The notes: a model not told the origin generated them from the sequence alone. A DNA stretch of 64,000 nt from Lutibaculum baratangense AMV1 (GCF_000496075.1 NZ_AWXZ01000007.1:160143-224142); one strand, 5' to 3'; counted from the first letter of the stretch, positions 50,474-61,728 are shown. Translations and numbers: made by a program.

Positions 50474-51133
50474 CTACTTGCAGTATCGGTAGCCCTTCGT
50501 GCCGTGGCGGGCGAGGTCGAGGTGCAGGTGATCCTGGTGATAGCGATCGCCGTCGGGGCCGATGACGGTCGTGAAGATCTCGCAGGCGCCCTGGTGGGTG
50601 ATCCGCAGGAATGCCTGGGCCCAGGGGTCGCTGCGCCAGTCGTTCTTCACCGAGATGAAGCGGCCGTCGGCGAGCTGGAAGCCGGCGACGTCGATCGCGT
50701 TGCCGAAGGCGTGCTCCGAGATCTTGCCCTTGCGGCTATTGTTGCGGTTGCGGCAGGAATAGGAGCCCATGAGCTTCACCTCCGTCACGCGCGTGCCGTA
50801 GAGCTGCCCCGCCGCCGGCTGCACCACATGGTTGATCCAGCCGTCGAAGGCCGACAGCACGTTGCAGTTCGCCGTGATCGGCGCGTTGAAGCCGACATGT
50901 CCGTCGGTCGCGGCATAGGCCTTCAGGGGGTAGTGGATGCCGCAGGTGCCCTCGCCGTCCAGCCGCTTGATGCGCTGGACGTAGCGGGAGTCGGCGATGG
51001 AATCCTTCGCGACGCAGATCGCCTCCGCCTCGCGGCGCCACGCGTCGTCGCGACTGCCGATCTTCGACGTGCTGCACCCGGTGACGAGGACGGCGAGGCC
51101 CACGAGGCCCGCGAGGACATGATGCGCATTCAT
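50474..51133 (-). CDS. Extensin-like C-terminal-domain lipoprotein
   Basis: 219 residues. Signal with lipobox LVTGC (Cys20), then the extensin-like_C domain common in Rhizobiales. Cysteines (C40, C64, C90, C127, C184, C218) suggest disulfides. The M15-like metal set is visible: His141 and Asp148 (SEHAFGNAIDVAGF) and His202/His204 (HQDHLHLD), so a D-Ala-D-Ala peptidase or amidase-like activity on the wall is plausible though not proven for the family. It lies upstream of the lysozyme-M15 fusion on the same strand, 199 bp apart. Confidence 0.82.
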   Translation of the reverse strand: MNAHHVLAGLVGLAVLVTGCSTSKIGSRDDAWRREAEAICVAKDSIADSRYVQRIKRLDGEGTCGIHYPLKAYAATDGHVGFNAPITANCNVLSAFDGWINHVVQPAAGQLYGTRVTEVKLMGSYSCRNRNNSRKGKISEHAFGNAIDVAGFQLADGRFISVKNDWRSDPWAQAFLRITHQGACEIFTTVIGPDGDRYHQDHLHLDLARHGTKGYRYCK

Positions 51134-51192
51134 GTGGCCGATATGCGCAAGCTTAAGAAAATGCTCTGTTAAGCGAAAGGGTTAGCGCAACC

Positions 51193-52101
51193 TTAAACGC
51201 GGTCTGCCGAGCTTCGGCGGGGCCGGTGCACGACGAGCGCGGCGAGCACCACGAAGACCGCCACGTCGCGCCAGTCGCCCGGCAGATAGGCCGACCAGAG
51301 GGACTCCATGGCGGCCAGCAGCAGGGCGCCGAGGATCGCCCCGGCAGGTGAATGAAGACCGCCGAGGATCGCGACGAACAGGGCCTTCGTGGCCACGATC
51401 AGCGCGCCGTGAAAGCTCGCATTGCCGTAAGCGAGGCCGGCCAGCGCGCCGGCCGTGCCAGCCAGGGCCGAGGCGAAAAGCACCGTCACGGCATAGACGC
51501 GCCCGATGTCGACGCCCACCAGAGCGGCCATGCGCGCATCCTGCGAGACCGCCCGCCAGGCGCGGCCGAAGGCACTCAGGCGCATGGAGACGAGCGTCGC
51601 CGCGATGGCGAGCGCCGCAGCCGCCCACACGAGCCCCTGCATCAGGGTGATCCGCATCGGCGCGGCACCGACGGCGAAGGACACGGCGGGCCCGCCCAGC
51701 AACGGACGCAGCCAGAGTTCCCGACTGCCGGCGCTGATGCGGGCCGCCTCCTCGAGCGCGATCCCCCATCCGAGCGTCGCGACGAGGATGGCGAGCGGCG
51801 GCGCCACGAGGAGTGGCCGCAGCGTCCGGCCGACGCCGTGGCCGAGGGCGGCCGCGCCGGCGACGGCGATAGCGATCGCGAGCGCGGCCAGAGCGATATC
51901 AGGAACGCCCCGCCGCGAAAGGCCGCCCGAGAAGGCGGCGAGGGCGAGGTAGCTGCCCCACGTGACGAGCGCGCCGAAGGCGAGGTTGAAGCGGTTCGTG
52001 ACCCCGTGAAAGAGAACGTAGGCGAGCGCGATCAGCGCATAGAGCAGCGCGATCTGGCACGTGTTGAGCGCCTGCTGGGCGAGATACGCGGCCTGCGACA
52101 T
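51193..52101 (-). CDS. Branched-chain amino acid ABC transporter permease, LivH family
   Basis: 302 residues with eight or so transmembrane helices. LivH landmarks include ALIALAYVLFHGVTNRFNLAFGA, the cytoplasmic loop FGRAWRAVSQDARMAALVGVDI (EAA-type contact with the ATPase) and ALFVAILGGLHSPAGAILGA. The usual partners LivM, LivG, LivF and a binding protein are absent on both sides, so it is an orphan here. Ends 59 bp before the extensin-like gene. Confidence 0.85.
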   Translation of the reverse strand: MSQAAYLAQQALNTCQIALLYALIALAYVLFHGVTNRFNLAFGALVTWGSYLALAAFSGGLSRRGVPDIALAALAIAIAVAGAAALGHGVGRTLRPLLVAPPLAILVATLGWGIALEEAARISAGSRELWLRPLLGGPAVSFAVGAAPMRITLMQGLVWAAAALAIAATLVSMRLSAFGRAWRAVSQDARMAALVGVDIGRVYAVTVLFASALAGTAGALAGLAYGNASFHGALIVATKALFVAILGGLHSPAGAILGALLLAAMESLWSAYLPGDWRDVAVFVVLAALVVHRPRRSSADRV

Positions 52102-52141
52102 GCGCTATCATAGCGCGAGGCTGCCCCGACGGAACGCGCAC

Positions 52142-52627
52142 ATGAACGGGAAGATCGCCTGGCGGAACATGAGCCTGATCCCGCTCCTCGTCCTGCTCGC
52201 CGTGCTCGGCGGCTGCGACGAGCCGGAAGGCCAGTACCTCGAGATCGATGGTGGCGGCTTCGTCTTCAACTACCGCATCGCGGAAGCCCATTACGGCCTC
52301 GTCGCCGAGGCGGTGCGCGAGCTGCCGGCTGGCAGCCGCGTTCGCGCGACCTTCGAGAACCCTTCGGGGGGCGATCCCTTCCTGATCGAGCGGCCGGCCG
52401 CCGGCCTGCGGAAGTTCGTGTTCGACACGCCGCGCGTGACCGGCGTCGAGAAGGATCGCCCCTACCTCGCGGTCCTCGAGATCCTGAACGACGGCGCGGT
52501 GATCGAGCGCCACGAGCGCAGCTTCCGCTCGAATGTCGGGCAGGAGGCGCTGCCCGGCGCACCTCTCACCGTGGGCCCGGGCTATGCCCGCAACCCCGAA
52601 GCCGAGAAAGCGCAGGTTTCCCAGTAG
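52142..52627 (+). CDS. Putative lipoprotein of unknown function
   Basis: 161 residues. Hydrophobic signal with lipobox VLGGC near residue 25, then a mature domain rich in beta strands (EIDGGGFVFNYRIAEAHYGL, GSRVRATFENPSGGDPF). No family recognised. It reads as an outer- or inner-membrane-anchored periplasmic protein. Start at 52142 precedes the signal; an ATG at 52169 still leaves a signal and is possible. Divergent from the LivH gene across 40 bp. Confidence 0.65.
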   Translation: MNGKIAWRNMSLIPLLVLLAVLGGCDEPEGQYLEIDGGGFVFNYRIAEAHYGLVAEAVRELPAGSRVRATFENPSGGDPFLIERPAAGLRKFVFDTPRVTGVEKDRPYLAVLEILNDGAVIERHERSFRSNVGQEALPGAPLTVGPGYARNPEAEKAQVSQ

Positions 52628-52764
52628 CTTCCAATGCCCCGAAAGCCATTTTCGCACCGCAGCGACGAAAGCGCTTTGTCAAGTCGTTAATCAAGGTTAC
52701 CGTTTTGCGACATGGGCCCCTCCGAGGGACTCATGCCAAGAGGCCAAGAGAAGGACGCACCGCC

Positions 52765-52848
52765 ATGAACTACGTCCAGCGGTACAACCTCCTCGCAGCG
52801 GGTGCGGCGTTCGTGTTCATCGCTGCGATCGTGATCGGCGCCCTCTAA
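52765..52848 (+). CDS. 27-residue single-pass membrane peptide
   Basis: MNYVQRYNLLAAGAAFVFIA followed by seven more residues. A short polar start precedes one hydrophobic helix of about 18 residues. AGAAGGA lies about 9 nt before the ATG, the stop is TAA, and a hairpin terminator follows 50 nt later. Codon choice is normal for the genome (third-position C/G). Too short for standard gene callers; the clean helix, ribosome site and terminator argue it is a real small gene of unknown role. Confidence 0.55.
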   Translation: MNYVQRYNLLAAGAAFVFIAAIVIGAL

Positions 52849-52897
52849 GTCAAGCGCCGCGAGTTCGCACCACCACACCACACGGGATCCACGGACG

Positions 52898-52928
52898 CCG
52901 GGAGGACCGCAAAGCGCGGCCCTCCCGG
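52898..52928. terminator. Terminator between the small membrane gene and metH
   Basis: CCGGGAGG (52898-52905) pairs with CCTCCCGG (52921-52928), with an inner ACCGC/GCGCGG extension and AAA loop. The genes converge here, so it may serve both. Plus-strand tail CTGTTTC is weak. Confidence 0.5.
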
Positions 52929-52984
52929 ACCTGTTTCAGGCGGAGCGTGGCAGCGGTCTCGCCGGCGCCCGCGAAGACCCTCGC

Positions 52985-56719
<3,735 letters not shown>

Positions 56720-56780
56720 TGGTCACAATCCCTTTTGGGGTTTGTTCTTGAGGCTTGGATGAAGCGTCCCGGAGCCGCCC

Positions 56781-57683
56781 TCAGGCGGCCGCGTCGGTCG
56801 CGAAGTGCGGCCGCAGGCCGAGCATGTGGCAGGCCGCGTAGGACAGCTCGGCCTTGTTCAGCGTGTAGAAGTGAAACTCCTTCACGCCGTTGGCGGCCAG
56901 GTCGAGGATCTGCTCGGCGACGACGCCAGCGGCCACGAGCTGCCGGGTCTCCGGATCCTCGTCGAGACCCTCGAAGCGCTCGCCGAGGAAGTCCGGGACC
57001 GAAGCGCCGCACATGCCGGCGAACTTCTTCACCTGCGCGAAGTTCGAGATCGGCAGGATGCCCGGCACGAGATCGACATCGATGCCCCGGGCCGCGACGC
57101 GGTCGCGGTAGCGGTAGAAGTGCTCGTTGGAGAAGAAGAACTGCGTGATCGCGCGGTCGGCGCCGGCATCGACCTTCGCCTCCAGCACGTCGAGGTCGGC
57201 GTCGACATCGGGCGACTCCGGGTGCTTCTCCGGATAGGCCGAGACCGACACCTCGAAATCTCCGACACGCTTGATGCCGGCGACGAGGTCGGCCGTCGTC
57301 TGATAGCCCTGCGCGTGCGGCGCGTAGCAGGCGCCGACGCCCTCGGCCGGGTCGCCGCGCAGCGCCACGATGTGCCGTACGCCGGCCTCGTGATAGAGGC
57401 GGACCACCTCGTCGACCTCGTCGCAGGATGCGCCGACGCAGGTCAGGTGCGCGGCCGGCCGCAGCGGCGTCTCCCTGACGATGCGGGCGACGACGTTGTG
57501 CGTCCGCTCGCGGGTGGAGCCGCCGGCGCCGTAGGTGACGGAAACGAATTTCGGCTGCAGCGGCGCGAGGCGCTCGATCGACCGCCACAGCGTGCGCTCC
57601 ATCGCCTCGTTCTTCGGTGGAAAGAACTCGAACGAGACCGAAAAGTCGGGCGCCAAGGGCTTCGGATCCTGCTGCGTCATCAC
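56781..57683 (-). CDS. metF: Methylenetetrahydrofolate reductase MetF
   Basis: 300 residues. FSFEFFPPKN-like VSFEFFPPKNEAMERTL opens the TIM barrel; VSVTYGAGGSTRERT, HLTCVGASCDEV, ALRGDP and AITQFFFSNEHF are diagnostic, with the FAD and folate contacts. It reduces methylene-tetrahydrofolate to methyl-tetrahydrofolate for MetH. ATG 57683 overlaps the regulator stop as ATGA; metH follows after 61 nt. Confidence 0.96.
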   Translation of the reverse strand: MMTQQDPKPLAPDFSVSFEFFPPKNEAMERTLWRSIERLAPLQPKFVSVTYGAGGSTRERTHNVVARIVRETPLRPAAHLTCVGASCDEVDEVVRLYHEAGVRHIVALRGDPAEGVGACYAPHAQGYQTTADLVAGIKRVGDFEVSVSAYPEKHPESPDVDADLDVLEAKVDAGADRAITQFFFSNEHFYRYRDRVAARGIDVDLVPGILPISNFAQVKKFAGMCGASVPDFLGERFEGLDEDPETRQLVAAGVVAEQILDLAANGVKEFHFYTLNKAELSYAACHMLGLRPHFATDAAA

Positions 57684-58678
57684 GCGGCCTCCTCTGAAAG
57701 TCTATCTGGGGTCCGGACGGCGGAACGGGTGTCGCGGGCGGACCACGCCACCACCGTCAGACTGTTGCGGTCGCCGGTGCCGGCGAGCTCGATGTGGCGG
57801 TCGGGCTCGAGCCCGACCCCCGTGAGCCAGGCGCTCATGTGGTCGTGGTCGAAGCCGAGCCGCCGGTGCGCGTGCTGGTCGCGAAGAAACTCGAGATCGT
57901 GCGGCGCGAAGTCGACGACGAGCAGCCGGCCCGCGGGCTTCAGAAGCCGCCGCGCCTCGGCGATCGCGCGCTCCGGATCGTCGAGGAAGTGCAGGACCTG
58001 ATGCACGATCACGAGATCCGCGACGTCGCTGTCGAGGGGCGTCGCGTAGATGTCCCCCTGGCGGACCTGGCAATGGCGCAGGCGGCCGTCGTCGAGCCTG
58101 GAGCGCGCGAAGGACAGCATGTCGTGCGACACGTCGAGACCGATGCCCCGTTCCGCCCGATCGGCGAGAAGCTGCAGCATCCGGCCGGTGCCGGTGCCGA
58201 GATCGACGACCGTGTCGTACCGCTCGTCCCCGAGGAGATCGAGTATGGCGGCCTCGACCTCGTTCTCGTCGACATGCAGCGACCGGATCTGGTCCCAGAC
58301 GCCGGCATGGCGGGCGAAATAGGCCTGCGCGGCCTCCGAATGCCCCTGCCGCACGGCATCGAGCCGCTCCCGGTCCCGCGCCACGAGGGCGTCCTCCGGG
58401 GACAGCGCCGCCAGGAGCTGGCGCACGAAGGCGACGCTGCCGCCGTCCTCCGCGAGACGGAAGAAGGCCCAGGCGCCTTCCGGGTGACGCTTCACGAGCC
58501 CCGAATCGACCAGCAGCTTGAGATGCCGGCTGATCCGCGGCTGGCTCTGGCCCAGGATATCCGTCAGATCCTTCACGCTGCGCTCGCCCTCCGCGAGGAG
58601 CGCGAGGATCCGCAGCCGTGTCGGTTCGCCTGACGCACGCAGCGCGGCAAGAAGCTGATCACTCGAAACGCCGGCCAA
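57680..58678 (-). CDS. ArsR-family regulator fused to a SAM-dependent methyltransferase domain
   Basis: 332 residues. An N-terminal winged-helix ArsR domain (about 5-90, GEPTRLRILALLAEGERSVKDL and SQPRISRHLKLLVDSGLV) lacks an obvious metal-binding cysteine pair. A class I methyltransferase domain follows (about 120-290, VVDLGTGTGRMLQLLADRA binding SAM). Proteins of this architecture precede metF in many Alphaproteobacteria; the SahR/SamR ArsR regulators of methionine genes are the obvious comparison, so binding of SAM or S-adenosylhomocysteine as signal is inferred. TTG 58678 is preferred to TTG 58708 because GGAGA lies 7 nt upstream of it. Confidence 0.88.
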   Translation of the reverse strand: MAGVSSDQLLAALRASGEPTRLRILALLAEGERSVKDLTDILGQSQPRISRHLKLLVDSGLVKRHPEGAWAFFRLAEDGGSVAFVRQLLAALSPEDALVARDRERLDAVRQGHSEAAQAYFARHAGVWDQIRSLHVDENEVEAAILDLLGDERYDTVVDLGTGTGRMLQLLADRAERGIGLDVSHDMLSFARSRLDDGRLRHCQVRQGDIYATPLDSDVADLVIVHQVLHFLDDPERAIAEARRLLKPAGRLLVVDFAPHDLEFLRDQHAHRRLGFDHDHMSAWLTGVGLEPDRHIELAGTGDRNSLTVVAWSARDTRSAVRTPDRLSEEAA

Positions 58679-58718
58679 TACCGTGTCTCCAATTGCCTCG
58701 CGAGCCAATGTGCGGAGA

Positions 58719-58747
58719 ACGATATAAAGATATGTTTATACTGTCAA
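58719..58747 (-). promoter_or_regulatory. Promoter of the regulator-metF-metH operon
   Basis: Minus strand TTGACA (58747-58742, perfect), 17-nt spacer, TATCGT (58724-58719). Transcription should begin near 58712, 34 nt before the start codon. Confidence 0.75.
58723..58740. promoter_or_regulatory. Palindromic operator in the met promoter spacer
   Basis: TATAAAGATATGTTTATA: 6-bp perfect arms (TATAAA/TTTATA) around GATATG, broken by one symmetric mismatch pair. It fills the space between the -35 and -10 hexamers and overlaps the -10. It fits an ArsR-type repressor site and predicts autoregulation of the operon. Confidence 0.75.
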
Positions 58748-58823
58748 GGAGAGCGCCCGGCGGCGCCCCTGGAGCAGAGAGCCTCGGAACCGGACATGCA
58801 AGGTCGCTCGGAGGCGTTGCGTC

Positions 58824-59543
58824 TCAGGCCGGGGCCGGCTGCCGCAGCTCGAGCCGGGGATCCTCGGCCGTCGCCGTGGTGATGGCCGCGTCCGCACGGC
58901 AGAAATAGCCGAGGAGATCGACGAGATCGTCGACGGCGGCCTCGATGTTGCCGCAGCCATTGTCCTCGATCACGACGACGGCCTCGCGCGTGGTGGGCTG
59001 GATCAAGGACCGGCTGTCCTGGCGCCAGTTCCAGCGCCGGCAGAGCACCTTCTCGTCGTCCGCCAGGACGACTTCCCCCTCATTCGGGGGATTATCCACC
59101 GGTTCGCCGCTGTCGGCGAGGTCGTGAAACGTGTCGCCTTTCGCCGCGTAGCGGTAGCACAGGCAACCCTTCACACAGGAAAGGTCGTTCGCGCCGGCCG
59201 GCAGGACGTGCGTCAGCGAGACGACGTTGTAGACGTCGACGAAGGCGTTGATGGGGGGCAGCGCCCGCTCGTTCACGCAATTCCGGAGCAGGCGCTCGAC
59301 CGAGGAACGGTAGCTGCCTCTCCTGATGCCGAACCGGCGATAGGCATCGCGCCAGACCTTGATGCCGGGGATCTCGCCCATCTCCACGCCGACCCAGCGA
59401 CGCCGGACCTCCTCCTCGCGCGATGCGATCACGTCGTGGAGCTCCTCGGAGCGTTGCTCGTCGATCCTCAGGTTGCAGCAGGTGACCGCGGCAACCCGGA
59501 AGTCGGGATAGACCTCTCCGAGCTCGGAAATGTCGATGTTCAT
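58824..59543 (-). CDS. B3/B4 tRNA-binding-domain protein
   Basis: 239 residues, no signal peptide. A free-standing domain of the B3/B4 type found in the beta subunit of phenylalanyl-tRNA synthetase: GIKVWRDAYRRFGIRRGSYRSSVERLL, LPPINAFVDVYNVVSL and the cysteine-containing LSCVKGCLCYRYAAKGDTF. In PheT this domain edits mischarged Tyr-tRNA(Phe); stand-alone copies are widespread and their role is unproven. ATG 59543 has GAAAGGA 7-8 nt upstream; a longer frame upstream is shadow. Two palindromes lie in its upstream region. Confidence 0.8.
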   Translation of the reverse strand: MNIDISELGEVYPDFRVAAVTCCNLRIDEQRSEELHDVIASREEEVRRRWVGVEMGEIPGIKVWRDAYRRFGIRRGSYRSSVERLLRNCVNERALPPINAFVDVYNVVSLTHVLPAGANDLSCVKGCLCYRYAAKGDTFHDLADSGEPVDNPPNEGEVVLADDEKVLCRRWNWRQDSRSLIQPTTREAVVVIEDNGCGNIEAAVDDLVDLLGYFCRADAAITTATAEDPRLELRQPAPA

Positions 59544-59700
59544 CGGGTCCTTTCTCGTCGGGGAGAAGGGTGGGGCTACCGGGCCGGGCAGTGTCGGCAT
59601 GCCGTTCGCCGAAATCTCGGCCGGTGCCTTGGAAAAGTGCAGGGGCGGGCGAGCCGGCATTCGGGACCGGCCGGCCGCACTCCGACACATGAGCGGCAAA

Positions 59701-59714
59701 TCTCTGTTCAGAGA
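59701..59714. promoter_or_regulatory. Palindrome 1 upstream of the B3/B4 gene
   Basis: TCTCTGTTCAGAGA: two perfect 6-bp arms with a 2-bp centre, about 160 nt before the start codon. Confidence 0.45.
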
Positions 59715-59747
59715 GGGTGAGACCTCGGGGACGGGAATTCAACCCGC

Positions 59748-59767
59748 TCTGTCTGAAATCAGACAGA
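59748..59767. promoter_or_regulatory. Palindrome 2, between tag and the B3/B4 gene
   Basis: TCTGTCTGAAATCAGACAGA: two perfect 9-bp arms with a 2-bp centre. Its centre is exactly 50 bp from that of palindrome 1. It ends 8 nt from the tag stop, so it could also form a transcription-ending hairpin, but no T-tract follows on the minus strand. Confidence 0.5.
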
Positions 59768-59775
59768 AAGGCGAA

Positions 59776-60414
59776 TTATCCGGTAGAGGCCTGGTCCGGA
59801 CGGACGAAATTGGCGCGTCTTTCTTCCACGATCGCGCGGATAGGACAGTTCGACAGGTGATCGTTCACGAGACCCATCGACTGCATGAAGGCGTAGACCG
59901 TCGTCGGCCCGACGAAGGTGAAGCCGCGCTTCTTCAGCGCCTTCGACAACGCGACCGACTCCGGGCTCGTCGTCATCTCGGCGAGCGTCTGACGCGTGAC
60001 GTGCGTCGGCCTGGTGGCGGGCGCCGGCTCGTGAGCCCAGACGAAACCCGCGAGCGAGCCTTCCTCCGCGACGAGGCTCAGCGTCCGCTGCGCATTGTTG
60101 ATCGTCGAACGGATCTTGCCCTCGTGGCGGACGATGCCCTGATCCGCCAGGAGACGGCGCACCTCCGCCTCGCCGAACGAAGCCACACGCTCGATATCGA
60201 AACCTTCGAAGGCGCGCCTGAAGTTCTCGCGCTTCCGCAGGATGGTCAGCCAGGAGAGACCCGCCTGGAAGCCTTCGAGGCACAGCTTCTCGAAGAGCCG
60301 CCGGTCGTCCTTCACCGGCCTCCCCCACTCCTCGTCGTGATAGGCGCGGTAGAGCGGATCTCCGCCGTGCCATGGGCACGTCGCCTCGAGCCCGGCTTCG
60401 GAGGGACCGGCCAT
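59776..60414 (-). CDS. tag: DNA-3-methyladenine glycosylase I (Tag)
   Basis: 212 residues. The Tag zinc site is intact: Cys13 (CPWHGGDPLYRAYHDEEWG, with His26) and His plus Cys in VNDHLSNCP near the end. Substrate pocket motifs FEKLCLEGFQAGLSWLTIL are present. It excises 3-methyladenine from alkylated DNA. Start at ATG 60414, 1 nt after the LysE-type stop; a longer frame inside that gene is ignored. Slightly longer than E. coli Tag (187). Confidence 0.93.
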   Translation of the reverse strand: MAGPSEAGLEATCPWHGGDPLYRAYHDEEWGRPVKDDRRLFEKLCLEGFQAGLSWLTILRKRENFRRAFEGFDIERVASFGEAEVRRLLADQGIVRHEGKIRSTINNAQRTLSLVAEEGSLAGFVWAHEPAPATRPTHVTRQTLAEMTTSPESVALSKALKKRGFTFVGPTTVYAFMQSMGLVNDHLSNCPIRAIVEERRANFVRPDQASTG

Positions 60415-60415
60415 C

Positions 60416-61045
60416 TCAAACCGCCTGCGGCCGGCGCGCCAGCGCCAGAAGCGCCCCCGCGACAACGAGAGCGCCGCCCGACAGGCGGTTGACGAGACGC
60501 ATCCGGCGCGCGGTGCCGGCGAGCGCGCCGATGCGGCTGCCAAGGCCGGCATAGATGAGGATGGCGACGGCCTCGAGCAGCAGGAACGCGAGCCCCATCT
60601 GCGCCATCTCGACGTAGTGCTCGCCGCCCGGAGTCAGGAACTGAGGGAAGAACGCCGTGAAGGTGACGATCGCCTTCGGGTTCGTCGCGGCGACCAGGAA
60701 CTCCCGCCGGGCGAGCCGGGCGAGCGGCTCCGCCGGCGCCCGCCCTACCGCCGCCTCGTCGACGGGAGCGAGCATCATCCTGATCCCGAGATAGACGAGA
60801 TAGGCGGCACCGATCCACTTGAGCACGACGAAGAACGTCTCGGAGGCCGCCAGCACGACCCCGAGACCGAGCGCGACCAGAGCGATCATCGCCGCGAAGG
60901 CCGGCAGCCTCGCGGCGGCGGCGAGGAAGGCCTGCCGGCCGCCGCGCCGCGCGCCGTTGCCGAGCGCCATCAGGTTGTTGGGACCGGGATAGACGTTGAT
61001 CGCGAAGACGGCGGGCAGGAAGAGCAGCCAGGTGTGCAGCGGCAT
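60416..61045 (-). CDS. LysE-family amino acid exporter
   Basis: 209 residues with six transmembrane helices. FLPAVFAINVYPGPNNLMALGNG is the RhtB/LysE first-helix signature (PGPxN), and FLVAATNPKAIVTFTAFFPQFL the second conserved block. It exports amino acids or derivatives such as homoserine lactone; substrate unknown. Probably cotranscribed with tag (gap of 1 nt). Confidence 0.9.
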   Translation of the reverse strand: MPLHTWLLFLPAVFAINVYPGPNNLMALGNGARRGGRQAFLAAAARLPAFAAMIALVALGLGVVLAASETFFVVLKWIGAAYLVYLGIRMMLAPVDEAAVGRAPAEPLARLARREFLVAATNPKAIVTFTAFFPQFLTPGGEHYVEMAQMGLAFLLLEAVAILIYAGLGSRIGALAGTARRMRLVNRLSGGALVVAGALLALARRPQAV

Positions 61046-61103
61046 GTGGAGATCCTCGCTCGGACCTCCATGCCGATAGCGCCGAACGCCCCTCCCCGCA
61101 AGC

Positions 61104-61697
61104 TCAGGCCGCGGCGGGCTCCGGGGTGCGCGCCGGCTCGCGCAGCGGCTTCAGCGCCTTCGCCCATTTCGCGAGCTCGTCGAGCATCGACTTCGCGCTG
61201 GCGTCGATCAGCTCGTTCGACTTGAACCGCCCCTCTTCGATCGACTGGGCGAAGTTCGGGATCGGGACGCCTTCCGGGATCGGCATCATCTTCAGCGTCG
61301 CGGCCATCTCGCGCGCGGTCTGCGCCGCCCGCAGGCCGCCTGAGACGCCGCCATAGCTGACGATGCCCACCGGCTTGTAGTTCCACTCCTTGTAGACGAA
61401 GTCGAGCGCGTTCACGAGCGACGGCGGCATTGTGTGGTTGTACTCGGGCGTCACGAGCACGACCGCATCGCCCGCGGCGACCGACTTCGCCCATCGCTTC
61501 GTGTGCTCGTGCTCGTATTGCTGCATCGCCGGGTGACGCGGCTCGTCGTAGAGCGGCAGGCCGACCTTGGCGAGATCGAGCAGCACGGGCTCGAACGCCC
61601 CATGGCCCCGCGCATACTCCTCGAACCAGTCGCCCACTGCAGGCCCCTGGCGGCCCGGCCGCGTGCTGGCGACGATGATGTTGAGCTTGAGAGTCAT
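61104..61697 (-). CDS. NADPH-dependent FMN reductase (flavodoxin fold)
   Basis: 197 residues. NIIVASTRPGRQGPAVGDWF binds the FMN phosphate, VLVTPEYNHTMPPSLVNALDF is the family's PEYN motif and PVGIVSYGGVSGGLRAAQ the third loop. Enzymes of this family reduce FMN, quinones, azo dyes or chromate. ATG 61697 has AAGGA 7-8 nt upstream. It is divergent from an HxlR regulator, which usually controls such oxidoreductases in response to electrophiles or quinones. Confidence 0.9.
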   Translation of the reverse strand: MTLKLNIIVASTRPGRQGPAVGDWFEEYARGHGAFEPVLLDLAKVGLPLYDEPRHPAMQQYEHEHTKRWAKSVAAGDAVVLVTPEYNHTMPPSLVNALDFVYKEWNYKPVGIVSYGGVSGGLRAAQTAREMAATLKMMPIPEGVPIPNFAQSIEEGRFKSNELIDASAKSMLDELAKWAKALKPLREPARTPEPAAA

Positions 61698-61728
61698 GAG
61701 CCGATCCTTCTTGCCGTGGCAGGACAGT

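Noticed and set aside
51182..51196. TTAG-N7-TTAA, close to a CtrA site, upstream of the extensin-like gene
   Set aside because: One mismatch to TTAA-N7-TTAA, overlaps the end of the LivH gene, and a single such match is expected by chance in 64 kb.
49303..52101. A prophage remnant around the lysozyme fusion
   Set aside because: No integrase, terminase, capsid, holin or att-like repeats; neighbouring genes are typical chromosomal ones.
56720..56780. A SAM or cobalamin riboswitch before metH
   Set aside because: The gap is only 61 nt and shows no conserved riboswitch core; control is better explained by the operator before the regulator gene.
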